A stretch of DNA of 64,000 bases from Pseudarthrobacter sp. L1SW (lineage in GTDB: Bacteria > Actinomycetota > Actinomycetes > Actinomycetales > Micrococcaceae), in assembly GCF_020809045.1 (NCBI RefSeq), contig NZ_CP078079.1:1550001-1614000 (forward strand), in the 5' to 3' direction. The position numbers were made by a program, and so were the translations under genes. Below, in pieces: positions 10,449-23,960 of the stretch; within the stretch, counting starts at the first letter, position 1, and every line of letters starts with the position of its first letter. The notes below the pieces were generated by a model that saw only the letters and a list, made by a program, of their open reading frames with translations, searched no databases and was not told the DNA's origin.

Positions 10449-12677
10449 ATGCTCGACGCCGATTTGGCCCACGAACGGGACTATGTTGCCGGCCTGTATG
10501 CGCGGCTGGAAGAGCTGCGCGAGGAAAAGCGCCGCCAGCTGGCGCAGGTCCGCCGGGCCGGGGCCGTGGGCACCATGCAGAACGTCTCCGAGCGTGACGC
10601 ATTCGCGGCCCTGTATGAGGACCGCCTGGCACAGCTCGATGCCGTGGACGACCGGCTGGTCTTCGGCCGCCTGGACCTGGACTCGGGGGAAGCGCAGTAC
10701 ATAGGCCGTATCGGCCTCACCACCGAGGACCTGCAACGGCTGATGGTGGACTGGCGCGCGCCCGAGGCCGGCCATTTCTACCAGGCCACCGCGTTTGACC
10801 GGCAGGGCGTGCGTCGCCGCCGGCACCTCATTTTGCAGGGGCGTGAGGTGAAGGCCATCGAGGATGACGTCCTTGATGCGGGCATGCTTGCGGACAACGA
10901 ATCGCTGCAGGGCGAGGGCGCCCTCCTGGCCGCGCTGAATTCGAAGCGCACCGGCCGGATGTCGGACATCGTCAGCACCATCCAGTCCGAGCAGGACCGC
11001 ATCATCCGCTCCTCGATTTCTGGTGCGCTGGTGGTGCAGGGCGGGCCCGGCACCGGCAAGACCGCTGTTGCCCTGCACCGCGCCGCCTACCTGCTCTACA
11101 CCCACCGCGACCGCCTCAAGACCGCCGGCGTACTGCTGGTGGGCCCGTCGTCGTCGTTCATGAAGTACATCGAACGGGTGCTGCCATCCCTCGGCGAGAC
11201 CGGCGTGGTCATGGCCAGCCTGGGCCGTCTTATGCCCGGAATCCACGCTGTGCCCGAGCCGGACGCCGCGGTTGCCGCCATCAAGGGGCGGCTGGACATG
11301 GCCGGCGTCGTGGCAAATGCCGTGGCCAACCGGCAGCGGATGCCCGCCGAGGACCGGATCCTCGAAGTCGACGGCCGCAAACTCGTGCTGACCCAGCGCC
11401 AAGTGCGCCGGGCACGGGAACGGGCACGCTCCACCGGCAAGCCCCACAACGAGGCACGCGTGACGTTCGTCAAGATCCTGCTGCGGGAACTGACCGAACA
11501 GATGACCGAGCTCGTTGAGGCCGGGAACATCGGCAACAACGCCGACCGCTCCTACCTGGCTGAAGATGTGCGCAGCGCGCGTGACGTGCGGATCGCCCTC
11601 AACCTTTGCTGGATGCCCATGACGCCGGAAAAGCTGATCTCCGAGCTCTTCAGCAAGCCGGCAATCCTGGAAGCCTGCACGCCCAAGCTGACCGCCGCGG
11701 AGCGTGCCCTGCTGCTGCGCCCCGCGGACGCGCCCTGGACGGAATCCGACGTGCCCCTGCTGGATGAGGCTGCTGAGCTGCTCGGCGAGCTTGATGCGGC
11801 GGCCGGGCGTGGACTCGCCCAGCAGGAACACGACCGTGCCCGGGACCTTGCGAACGCGAAGCAGACGCTGGTCAACATGGAGGCGGCCGGCGTGGACCCG
11901 CTGATGTCTGCCGAGGAACTGGCCGAGCAGAACCAGGAGCAGGAAGCGCGGCAGACCGCGGCCGAGCGTGCCACCAGCGACCGCACCTGGGCCTTTGGCC
12001 ACATCGTGGTGGACGAGGCGCAGGAGCTTTCGCCTATGCAATGGCGACTGCTGGTCCGCCGTTGCCCCCTGAAGTCCTTCACGATCGTCGGGGACATCGC
12101 GCAGACGAGCTCAGTTGCCGGGGCCAATTCGTGGCAGGGCGCGCTTGCTCCGATGTTCGGTGAGCGCTGGCAGCTGGAGGAGCTGACGGTCAACTACCGG
12201 ACTCCCTCGCAGATCGCCGAAGCCGCGGTCCGGATGGCCAACGCTGCCGGACTGGTGGTATCGGCGCCCAAGGCTGTCCGAGAAGGGCGCTGGTCGCCCA
12301 TCATTGATGAGGTGGAGCGGGGCCAGGTTGTCAGCCGCCTTGTTGAGGTCCTGTCCGAGGAACTGGACGCGCTCGACGGCGGGCTCCTCGCCGTCATCGC
12401 GGACGGCGCCTTCCTGCCAGAAGCCACCGCAGCCCTGCGCGCCGCCTACGGGCGCCGCGTAGGAACAGGTGCCGGCAGCTATGAGCAGGACATCGTGGTG
12501 ATCAGCCCGCGTGAAGCGAAGGGCCTGGAGTTCGACGGCGTCGTGGTGCTTGAGCCGTCCATGATGCTCAACCACGAGCACGGCAAGGTGGGGGACCTGT
12601 ACGTGGCGATGACCCGTGCCACCCAGCGGCTCCGGCTTATCGCATCGGAACCTGTGCCGGCCGGGATCAAGCGCTGA
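10449..12677 (+). CDS. HelD/HelR-type RNA-polymerase-associated helicase
   Basis: The 742-residue protein is a UvrD/Rep-like superfamily 1 ATPase of the HelD type. Residues 1-70 are charged and predicted coiled coil (EELREEKRRQLAQVRR), matching the HelD arm that enters the RNA polymerase secondary channel. Walker A is GGPGTGKT (198-205), and VVDEAQELSPMQW is the Walker B/motif II region. NYRTPSQIAE, REAKGLEFDGVVV and LYVAMTRATQRL are further helicase motifs. Known HelD proteins release stalled RNA polymerase from DNA, and actinobacterial HelR proteins can confer rifamycin tolerance. ATG 10449 has a GGGG ribosome-binding element eight bases upstream. I looked for a rifamycin-associated element before the gene and did not recognise one. 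It is followed 34 bases later by tyrS. Confidence 0.88.
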   Translation: MLDADLAHERDYVAGLYARLEELREEKRRQLAQVRRAGAVGTMQNVSERDAFAALYEDRLAQLDAVDDRLVFGRLDLDSGEAQYIGRIGLTTEDLQRLMVDWRAPEAGHFYQATAFDRQGVRRRRHLILQGREVKAIEDDVLDAGMLADNESLQGEGALLAALNSKRTGRMSDIVSTIQSEQDRIIRSSISGALVVQGGPGTGKTAVALHRAAYLLYTHRDRLKTAGVLLVGPSSSFMKYIERVLPSLGETGVVMASLGRLMPGIHAVPEPDAAVAAIKGRLDMAGVVANAVANRQRMPAEDRILEVDGRKLVLTQRQVRRARERARSTGKPHNEARVTFVKILLRELTEQMTELVEAGNIGNNADRSYLAEDVRSARDVRIALNLCWMPMTPEKLISELFSKPAILEACTPKLTAAERALLLRPADAPWTESDVPLLDEAAELLGELDAAAGRGLAQQEHDRARDLANAKQTLVNMEAAGVDPLMSAEELAEQNQEQEARQTAAERATSDRTWAFGHIVVDEAQELSPMQWRLLVRRCPLKSFTIVGDIAQTSSVAGANSWQGALAPMFGERWQLEELTVNYRTPSQIAEAAVRMANAAGLVVSAPKAVREGRWSPIIDEVERGQVVSRLVEVLSEELDALDGGLLAVIADGAFLPEATAALRAAYGRRVGTGAGSYEQDIVVISPREAKGLEFDGVVVLEPSMMLNHEHGKVGDLYVAMTRATQRLRLIASEPVPAGIKR

Positions 12678-12711
12678 TCCGGCCTGCCGCAATACTGCTA
12701 ACTTAGAAGGC

Positions 12712-14025
12712 GTGCCAGAACTCAACAGCCTCGAATCGCAGCAGAACGACCCCACTTTTGCCAACGTGTGGCAGGAGCTGAAATGGCGTGGCCTGGTCCA
12801 CGTCTCCACCGATGAAGCAGAGCTCGAAAAACTGCTCGCCGGTGGGCCGGTGACGTACTATTGCGGCTTCGATCCCACCGCGCCGAGCCTGCACTTGGGC
12901 AACCTGGTCCAGCTCCTGCTTATGCGGCGGCTGCAGCTGGCCGGCCACAAGCCGCTCGGGCTTGTGGGCGGTTCCACCGGGATGATCGGCGATCCCCGCC
13001 CCACCGCCGAGCGCACCCTGAACACCAAGGACACCGTGGCCGAGTGGGTGGGCTACCTCCAGGCGCAGGTCCGCCGGTTCCTCAGCTTCGAGGGCGACAA
13101 CGCAGCCCGGATGGTCAACAATCTGGACTGGACAGCGCCGCTGAGCGCCATCGACTTCCTGCGTGACGTGGGAAAGCACTTCCGCGTGGGAACCATGCTG
13201 CGCAAGGACGCCGTGGCCTCCCGGCTGAGCTCGGATGAGGGCATCAGCTACACAGAATTCAGCTACCAGATCCTGCAGGGGATGGATTACCTCCAGCTTT
13301 ACCGCGATTACGGCTGCGTGCTGCAGACCGGCGGCTCCGACCAGTGGGGCAACCTCACCAGCGGAACCGAGCTGATCCGCAAGGTGGAGGGCAAGAGCGT
13401 CCATGCCCTGGGAACCCCGCTGATCACCAATGCTGACGGCACCAAGTTCGGCAAGAGCGAGGGCAACGCCATCTGGCTCGACGCCGGCATGTGCAGCCCG
13501 TATGCCTTCTACCAGTTCTGGGTCAACACGGCGGATGCCGATGTTGTGAACCGGCTGAAGGTCTTCACTTTCCTTACTCGGGCTGAGATCGAAGAAATTG
13601 CCGTAGCTGTGGCTGAGCGCCCCTTCGCCCGTGAAGGCCAGCGCAAGCTCGCCTACGAAGTGACGTCCCTCGTGCATGGGGTCGACGCCACGGAAAAGGT
13701 AATTGCGGCATCCGCAGCGCTGTTCGGCAACGGTGACCTTACTGCCCTCGACAAGTCCACCCTCCAAGCGGCCACCTCCGAGCTTCCCTCCGCCACCGTG
13801 CAGGTGGATGCCATGGGAATCGTGGACCTGCTGGTTGCTTCGGGTCTTTCCGAAAGCAAGTCGGCGGCTCGACGCACTGTGGGCGAAGGCGGAGCCTACG
13901 TCAACAACGAGAAGGTCTCCGACCCTGAAGCCGTGATTTCAGAGTCCGAACTCCTGCACGGGCAGTACCTCCTCCTGCGCCGCGGAAAGAAGAACCTCGC
14001 CACGGTGGAAGTCCTGGTTCCCTAG
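12712..14025 (+). CDS. tyrS: Tyrosyl-tRNA synthetase
   Basis: TyrS charges tRNA-Tyr with tyrosine. The 437-residue product has the class I HIGH-like motif LHLGNLVQ, the tyrosine pocket segment YCGFDPTAPS, the second signature motif KFGKSEG (KMSKS equivalent) and a C-terminal S4 RNA-binding domain (SESKSAARRTVGEGGAYVNNE). I place the start at GTG 12712; longer readings overlap helD. An A/T-rich TAACTT sits about ten bases before the start, so a very short leader is possible. The gene ends in front of a strong hairpin terminator. In M. tuberculosis tyrS precedes the Rv1691-Rv1701 block; here the rRNA operon lies between. Confidence 0.95.
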   Translation: MPELNSLESQQNDPTFANVWQELKWRGLVHVSTDEAELEKLLAGGPVTYYCGFDPTAPSLHLGNLVQLLLMRRLQLAGHKPLGLVGGSTGMIGDPRPTAERTLNTKDTVAEWVGYLQAQVRRFLSFEGDNAARMVNNLDWTAPLSAIDFLRDVGKHFRVGTMLRKDAVASRLSSDEGISYTEFSYQILQGMDYLQLYRDYGCVLQTGGSDQWGNLTSGTELIRKVEGKSVHALGTPLITNADGTKFGKSEGNAIWLDAGMCSPYAFYQFWVNTADADVVNRLKVFTFLTRAEIEEIAVAVAERPFAREGQRKLAYEVTSLVHGVDATEKVIAASAALFGNGDLTALDKSTLQAATSELPSATVQVDAMGIVDLLVASGLSESKSAARRTVGEGGAYVNNEKVSDPEAVISESELLHGQYLLLRRGKKNLATVEVLVP

Positions 14026-14053
14026 GCTTTCACCCGCCCGAGAAGACGCCTTG

Positions 14054-14106
14054 CACGCTCCTCCGCAGCCGATTTGCACGGCCGCGGGGGAGCGTGTAAT
14101 GTTTTC
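14054..14106 (+). terminator. Intrinsic terminator of tyrS
   Basis: A 13-base-pair stem, 14054-14066 pairing with 14084-14096 with one G-U wobble, has an inner GCC/GGC extension and is followed by TAATGTTTT. It starts 28 bases after the tyrS stop and separates tyrS from the rRNA operon. Confidence 0.75.
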
Positions 14107-14538
14107 TGAGTCGCCGCCGCTGAAGCGGAAAAATAGCGACAAACCCCCAAACAAAAAGTGAAGCAGCTTCACGATGTGCGGAAGCACTGAAGGAAGAAAT
14201 GCTTCACTTTCTGATGGGCGGATTCATTCTCCAGAGTGAATTCCGGGAAAACAACCGGATTTGCAAAGTGAAAATGAATGAAATAAGATTGAAACATCGC
14301 AGCGAAGAAATACGAAATAGAAATTCATTGAATGAATTGTTTCGGGAATATTCGAATGTGTCTGTTGTTTGAGAACTCAATAGTGTGCCAAGTTTGTTGA
14401 TACCAATTGTTTTAGTGATTGGTTGAATTGACTGGATTGCCCGCCCCTGTGGGTGGTCTGGTTTTTACAGCTGGTTTCAAATTTTGTGCAGCCTTTTTGT
14501 CCCGTTTTCCCGGGGCTGGGGGTTGTGTCTGTTTTACT
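14107..14538 (+). promoter_or_regulatory. rRNA operon promoter and leader region
   Basis: This 432-base gene-free stretch is clearly richer in A+T than its surroundings. It holds two overlapping palindromes (14158-14172, and the perfect 11-base inverted repeat 14155-14165 / 14200-14210) and a perfect 8-base inverted repeat at 14322-14338. A candidate promoter is TTGAAA (14289-14294) and TACGAA (14311-14316) with a 16-base spacer; this is a weak match and other starts are possible. From about 14364 the TTGTTTGAGAACTC segment matches the boxA-like antitermination element of actinobacterial rRNA leaders. AGTGTGCCAA at 14382-14391 pairs with 16268-16277 to form the 16S processing stem. Confidence 0.65.
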
Positions 14539-19702
<5,164 letters not shown>

Positions 19703-19768
19703 ACACCCACCCCGCAAACGGGTTCAAAAGCGTTTGCACCAAGGGGGAGGGTAAAAAGATAACAAGAC

Positions 19769-19795
19769 TGCTTGCGTCCACTATGTGGTTCCCAA
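19769..19795 (+). other. Downstream arm of the 23S processing stem
   Basis: This stretch in the 23S-5S spacer is the reverse complement, with a few G-U pairs, of 16411-16437 upstream of the 23S gene. The shared core is ACATAGTGGACGC. Paired, the two arms form the long stem normally cut by RNase III to release pre-23S RNA. Confidence 0.8.
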
Positions 19796-19939
19796 CCAAC
19801 AAACCCGCCACGGGCCTGTTGCGCTGAGGAACACAACTGAATAAACAACACCACCGCTCCCAACAACACAACGGGAGCAGTTGTAACCACAAAGCTTCCC
19901 ACCCCGGGCACCACAAACCCGGCGGACGGGTACAAGGGT

Positions 19940-20056
19940 TACGGCGGTCATAGCGTGGGGGAAACGCCCGGTCCCATTCCGAACCCGGAAGCTAAGACCC
20001 ACAGCGCCGATGGTACTGCACCCGGGAGGGTGTGGGAGAGTAGGTCACCGCCGGAC
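19940..20056 (+). rRNA. rrf: 5S ribosomal RNA
   Basis: A 117-base 5S gene. It begins TTACGGCGGTCATAGCG and ends GGTCACCGCCGGA, whose termini pair to form helix I. The conserved CCCATTCCGAACCCGGAAGCT segment is present in the middle. The ends may be off by one or two bases. Confidence 0.95.
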
Positions 20057-20065
20057 ACACATTAC

Positions 20066-20104
20066 AGCAGGGCCCTGACGGCAACGTCAGGGCCCTACTG
20101 CTTT
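20066..20104 (+). terminator. rRNA operon terminator
   Basis: A perfect 12-base-pair stem, 20069-20080 with 20085-20096, closes a GCAA tetraloop of the very stable GNRA type. Only a short T-tract follows (CTTTAA). It lies 10 bases after the 5S gene and is the natural end of the operon. Confidence 0.9.
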
Positions 20105-20106
20105 AA

Positions 20107-20138
20107 CCACCCACACCCACCCACACCCACCCACACCC
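20107..20138. repeat. Short tandem repeat, 10-base unit
   Basis: Three exact copies of the 10-base unit CCACCCACAC follow the rRNA terminator. They encode nothing obvious, and the tract may vary in length between strains. Confidence 0.85.
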
Positions 20139-20164
20139 GGGACCCCCTCTGACCCGCCCCCCGG

Positions 20165-20252
20165 GGGGATGCTCTCCCACTCACCGCGCCCTCCCCAAGG
20201 GGGGACGCTCTCTCACTTAATGTGCCCTCCCGGGGGGACCCTCTCTCACTGC
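20165..20252. repeat. CTCTCAC repeat array, forward copies
   Basis: Three copies of the CTCTCAC motif occur near 20170, 20208 and 20239, each next to a G-run or C-run (CCCCGGGG, CCCCAAGGGG, CCCGGGGGG). They match the motif of the argH-flanking cluster at 6056-6160. The array directly abuts the broken left end of the pseudogene. Confidence 0.75.
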
Positions 20253-20264
20253 TCTAAGGGGCGG

Positions 20265-20615
20265 GTGCCCGCGGGCCGGCTTGCCCACGTGACGCACCGG
20301 CGGAAGCCCGAGGGCTGGGACTCCGAGGCGCCGTTTAATTGTCATCGACGGCGTCAGGCAGGCATGGCCACAGCGCAAGAGCTTTGCTGGTAACCGTATC
20401 GTCGAGGTCGCCGCTGGTGGCGTCGGTGGCCAGGTGCTTGCCCTGGGCCTGGTCGAGGAGGTGCGGATGGACGTCGTGCCCGTCGTGTTCGGGTCCGGCA
20501 AGCACTACTTTGGGTGGACGACGTACAGCACCTGTTGGAGGATCCCTACGCAGTGATTCAGGGCAAGCGGGTGCTACTACACCTGCTTTACCGAGTGCGC
20601 CGTGGACGTGTGTGA
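20265..20615 (+). pseudogene. Remnant of a dihydrofolate-reductase-family (RibD C-terminal-like) gene
   Basis: Three consecutive pieces in different frames add up to the C-terminal half of a dihydrofolate-reductase-like protein. The first piece (20265-about 20335) reads VTHRRKPEGWDSEAPF. The second (about 20340-20512) reads VIDGVRQ, then AGNRIVEVAAGGVGGQ and LALGLVEEVRMDVVPVVFGS. The third (20517-20615) reads DDVQHLLEDPYAVIQGKRVL and LYRVRR before a stop. At least two frameshifts separate them, and the N-terminal half of roughly 100 residues, including the cofactor-binding start, is missing. The left edge ends at the CTCTCAC array and the right edge is followed by reverse copies of the same motif. 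The remnant cannot make a functional enzyme. Confidence 0.8.
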
Positions 20616-20850
20616 GCGGGTACGCGAAAAGTCCTCTGTGAACGATGGCCCAAGATCGGGACGTGGGCTGCGTTTGCGCATCGCTGACCCGGAACCGACG
20701 CACCCACCGATCTTCGGCCACAAATACGCCCTCAGGTGTGAAGAGCAATAGACACACGCTTTTCTGCGTCCTCTTCCACTCCCTCAAGGGAACAGGCCCG
20801 GGCCCTCTACCAATCCCATGGGACCTGACAGAGCGTTGGTAGATACCCCA
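20616..20850. other. Gene-free stretch
   Basis: No credible gene, RNA or regulatory element was seen here. A partial CTCTCAC-family copy (AGAGCGTTGG) occurs at about 20830. Confidence 0.6.
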
Positions 20851-20900
20851 CATCGAGTGAGAGAGCGTCCCCCGAAACCCCGCATCGAGTGAGAGAGCGT
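20851..20900. repeat. CTCTCAC repeat, two reverse copies
   Basis: Two direct copies of CATCGAGTGAGAGAGCGT begin at 20851 and 20883, 32 bases apart, in reverse orientation to the array at 20165-20252. Together the two arrays flank the pseudogene as a large, imperfect inverted repeat. Confidence 0.8.
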
Positions 20901-21083
20901 GTGAATATTGCCACGATGCCGGTGCCGGGGCTGTTCTCGTCCTGCCCCGTTGGGCGGCTCCACTAGAATTGATGAAGATGTACGGACTTCGAAGCGCTTG
21001 ATTTCGGGTTGCGTAGGAAACGAAACACGGATACGAGCGGCTGCAGTTGCGCCAGTGGTCGGCTCACAACAGGAGGAATCCAC

Positions 21084-22958
21084 ATGGCTGAGCACAACGG
21101 CGGCGGCAACCGGGGCGGAAATGACCGCGGCGGGTTCCGTGGCAACAACAATTCAGGCGGGGACCCCCGCGGTTTCCGCTCCCGCACCAGCCGCGGCGGC
21201 GAGTCGTCCGGACGTCCCTCCGGCGGTGGAGAGCGGAAGCCTTTTGGTGACCGTGACCGGAAGCCGTATGGTGACCGTGACCAGAAGCCTTTTGGTGATC
21301 GTCCGCGCCGTGACGGTGAAGGGGACCGGCGTGGTTTCGGCGGTGGAGAGCGGAAGCCTTTTGGTGACCGTGACCGGAAGCCTTTCGGTGACCGTGACCA
21401 GAAGCCTTTTGGTGATCGTCCGCGCCGTGACGGTGAAGGGGACCGGCGTGGTTTCGGCGGTGGAGAGCGGAAGCCTTTTGGTGACCGTGACCGGAAGCCT
21501 TTTGGTGATCGTCCGCGCCGTGACGGTGAAGGGGACCGGCGTGGTTTCGGCGGTGGAGAGCGGAAGCCTTTTGGTGACCGTGACCGGAAGCCCTTCGGCG
21601 GCACTGGTGACCGGAAACCGTTCGGCGATCGTGACCGCAAGCCGTTCGGTGACCGTGACCAGAAGCCCTTTGGTGACCGTCCTCGCCGTGACAGCGAGGG
21701 GGACCGCCGCGGCTTCGGCGGAGGCGAGAACCGGAAGCCTTTCGGTGACCGGACTGACCGTGGGGACCGGGCCGCCCGGGACGACCGCCAGGACCGCGCG
21801 CCCCGCAGCTTCGATCGTGGTTCCAGCCGGGACAATGCCGGACCACGCAACTTTGGGCGGGACCGCCAGGAAGAACGTCCCGTCCGGGTGCCCAACGCCC
21901 GGGACCTGCGGAGCGCCAACCGTCCGGACCGGGAGCGTTCCCCGGAAATCGATGAAGACGTCACGGGCAAGGAACTGGACCGCGCAACCCAGCACCAGAT
22001 CAAGACCCTCGAAGCCAAGAGTGCGGAGTGGGTTGCCCGCCACCTGGTGATGGCCGGCCGGCTGATCGACGAAGAACCGGAACTCGCGTTCCAGCACGCG
22101 CTGGCTGCCAGCCGGCGTGGTGGCAGGCTCGCTGCGGTCCGCGAAGCCGTCGGACTGACAGCTTACGCAGCAGGCCACTACGGCGAAGCCCTACGGGAAT
22201 TCCGCACCTACCGCCGCATCAGCGGCTCCAACGTCCACCTCCCGGTCATGGCTGACTGCGAGCGTGGGTTGGGCCGCCCTGACCGTGCGCTGGATGTAGC
22301 CCGGTCCGAGGAAGCCCAGGACCTGGATGCCCCCGGGAAAGCCGAACTTGCTATCGTCGCCGCCGGTGCCCGGACCGATCTTGGCCAGCTGGATGCTGCG
22401 GTAGCCGAACTGGAAATCCCGCAACTGGACATCAACCGGGCGTTCTCCTACAGCCCCCGGCTTTTCCGTGCCTACGCTGACGCCCTCGCCGGCGTGGGCC
22501 GCGAAGCTGAAGCCGAGAAATGGCGGAAGCAGGCCGTCGTAGCGGAGAACGCACTGGGCCAGGGCGTGGACGAAGAGCCGGACATCATTGACCTCGGCTG
22601 GGATGAAGAGGAAGAGGCCAGGGAGGAAGCCGAGCGCCGCCGCCTGCTGGACCGTGCTTCCCAGGCATCAGAAACCGCCAAGGGCGCCACATCCTCCACC
22701 GATACGGCATCAGGCGCCAGCGCAGCTGAGGCCGTTACCGCTGCAGAGTCTTCTGAACCACAGGACGCCAGCATCGACGACCAGGAGACCGACTATTTCG
22801 CCTCCGACGACACCGAATCCGACGAGGACTCGGTGGAGCCGGACGAGCTGGACACCTCCGAGGAGGCCGAGTCCGGAGCCGAGGCCGAAGCTGGACACGA
22901 TGGTGAACCCGGACTGGAATACCAGGCCGGGGACCAGCAGGACCGCCGGGAAGACTGA
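21084..22958 (+). CDS. TPR-like protein with repetitive, arginine-rich N-terminus (Rv1691-like)
   Basis: The 624-residue protein has three parts. Residues 1-about 290 are low complexity, dominated by Gly, Arg, Asp and Lys in repeats of the octapeptide KPFGDRDR/Q and longer units, and are predicted disordered and basic. Residues about 290-500 are helical and TPR-like (EWVARHLVMAGRLIDEEPEL, AAGHYGEALREFRTYRRISG, DALAGVGREAEAEKWRKQAV). The last about 120 residues are a strongly acidic tail. Position between tyrS and the HAD phosphatase gene matches mycobacterial Rv1691. No function is established that I know of; the RG-rich part suggests RNA or polyanion binding by inference only. ATG 21084 was chosen because AGGAGG lies seven bases upstream. 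Its stop is three bases before the next start. Confidence 0.8.
   Translation: MAEHNGGGNRGGNDRGGFRGNNNSGGDPRGFRSRTSRGGESSGRPSGGGERKPFGDRDRKPYGDRDQKPFGDRPRRDGEGDRRGFGGGERKPFGDRDRKPFGDRDQKPFGDRPRRDGEGDRRGFGGGERKPFGDRDRKPFGDRPRRDGEGDRRGFGGGERKPFGDRDRKPFGGTGDRKPFGDRDRKPFGDRDQKPFGDRPRRDSEGDRRGFGGGENRKPFGDRTDRGDRAARDDRQDRAPRSFDRGSSRDNAGPRNFGRDRQEERPVRVPNARDLRSANRPDRERSPEIDEDVTGKELDRATQHQIKTLEAKSAEWVARHLVMAGRLIDEEPELAFQHALAASRRGGRLAAVREAVGLTAYAAGHYGEALREFRTYRRISGSNVHLPVMADCERGLGRPDRALDVARSEEAQDLDAPGKAELAIVAAGARTDLGQLDAAVAELEIPQLDINRAFSYSPRLFRAYADALAGVGREAEAEKWRKQAVVAENALGQGVDEEPDIIDLGWDEEEEAREEAERRRLLDRASQASETAKGATSSTDTASGASAAEAVTAAESSEPQDASIDDQETDYFASDDTESDEDSVEPDELDTSEEAESGAEAEAGHDGEPGLEYQAGDQQDRRED
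21222..21760 (+). repeat. In-frame tandem repeats coding for KPFGDRDR-type peptides
   Basis: Repeat units begin at 21222, 21339, 21456, 21549 and 21717. The first two intervals are exactly 117 bases (39 residues) and almost identical in sequence. The third is 93 bases, lacking one 24-base (8-residue) subunit. The fourth is 168 bases and more diverged. All lengths are multiples of three, so expansion or contraction keeps the frame. Confidence 0.9.
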
Positions 22959-22961
22959 CGG

Positions 22962-23951
22962 ATGAGTGACGTTCCCCTGATTTCCCTGTTCGATGCACTC
23001 CTGGCCGACCTGGATGGCGTGGTTTACGCCGGACCGCACGCCATCCCCGGTGCGGTTGAGTCCCTGAAGCAGCTCTCCGGCCTTGGCGTGGGGCTGGGCT
23101 ATGTGACCAACAATGCATCCCGTTCACCCGCACAGGTGGCTGCCCACCTCCGGGAACTCGGGGCGCCTGCGGAGGACCGGCAGGTTGTCAGTTCCTCGCA
23201 GGCCGCCGCGGACCTGCTCGCCTCCCTGCTGGCTCCGGGCTCCAGGGTCCTGATCACCGGCAGCCCGGCGCTGGCCGCGGAAATCGAGCTCGTGGGCCTG
23301 GTGCCGGTGTACGGCCAGGACGAGGACCCGGTAGCCGTGGTCCAGGGTTTCAACCCCGAGATTGGGTGGAAGGACCTCGCCGAAGCCACCTACGTCGTGA
23401 ATGCAGGGGCTCTTTGGGTGGCCACGAACACCGACATGTCCATACCGCAGGCCCGCGGCATCGCCCCGGGGAACGGCACGCTGGTGCAGGCTGTTGCAGC
23501 CGCAACAGGCCAAACCCCGCAGGTGGCCGGCAAGCCCGAAGCGCCTCTGTTCCACTCTGCAGCCAAGCGGCTGGAAGCGGAGCGCCCCCTGGTGGTGGGT
23601 GACCGGCTGGACACGGATATCCTGGGCGGGAACAACGCGGGCTTCGCTACCGTGGCGGTACTGACCGGCGTCGATACCCGGCAAACCATCCTGGCTGCCC
23701 GCGCCGCCGAGCGCCCGGACTACATCATCAGCTCCCTTGCGGACCTGCACAGGGCGTACCCGGAAGTCACGCACGACGACGGCACGTACGCCTGCGGTGA
23801 GGCCACCGCCCGCGTGGCCAACGGCGCAGTAGGCATCATAGGAAGCCAGGACAACTTGGATTCCTGGCGTGCCGCGTGCGCAGCCTGGTGGGCAGCCACC
23901 CCGGACGCGGCCGCACCCCAGGCGCCCGAACTCGTCTGGTTGGATCACTAG
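22962..23951 (+). CDS. HAD-superfamily hydrolase, Rv1692-like phosphatase
   Basis: The 329-residue protein is a class IIA HAD phosphatase. The nucleophile motif is LLADLDGVVYAGP near residue 16. Motif II is VTNNASRS, and the C-terminal catalytic acid motif is VVGDRLDTDILGGNNAG. Its position between the TPR gene and tlyA matches M. tuberculosis Rv1692, reported as a glycerol-3-phosphate phosphatase acting in lipid polar-head recycling; carrying that substrate over here is inference. The ATG at 22962 is three bases after the previous stop, in a five-gene run reaching nadK. Confidence 0.85.
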   Translation: MSDVPLISLFDALLADLDGVVYAGPHAIPGAVESLKQLSGLGVGLGYVTNNASRSPAQVAAHLRELGAPAEDRQVVSSSQAAADLLASLLAPGSRVLITGSPALAAEIELVGLVPVYGQDEDPVAVVQGFNPEIGWKDLAEATYVVNAGALWVATNTDMSIPQARGIAPGNGTLVQAVAAATGQTPQVAGKPEAPLFHSAAKRLEAERPLVVGDRLDTDILGGNNAGFATVAVLTGVDTRQTILAARAAERPDYIISSLADLHRAYPEVTHDDGTYACGEATARVANGAVGIIGSQDNLDSWRAACAAWWAATPDAAAPQAPELVWLDH

Positions 23952-23960
23952 ACTGGTGGA

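Noticed and set aside
20107..20252. Repeat cluster after the rRNA operon considered as CRISPR
   Set aside because: Unit lengths are irregular, copies are few and no cas genes are nearby.
21222..21760. Repeat array considered as CRISPR
   Set aside because: The units are contiguous, in frame and coding, with no unique spacers.
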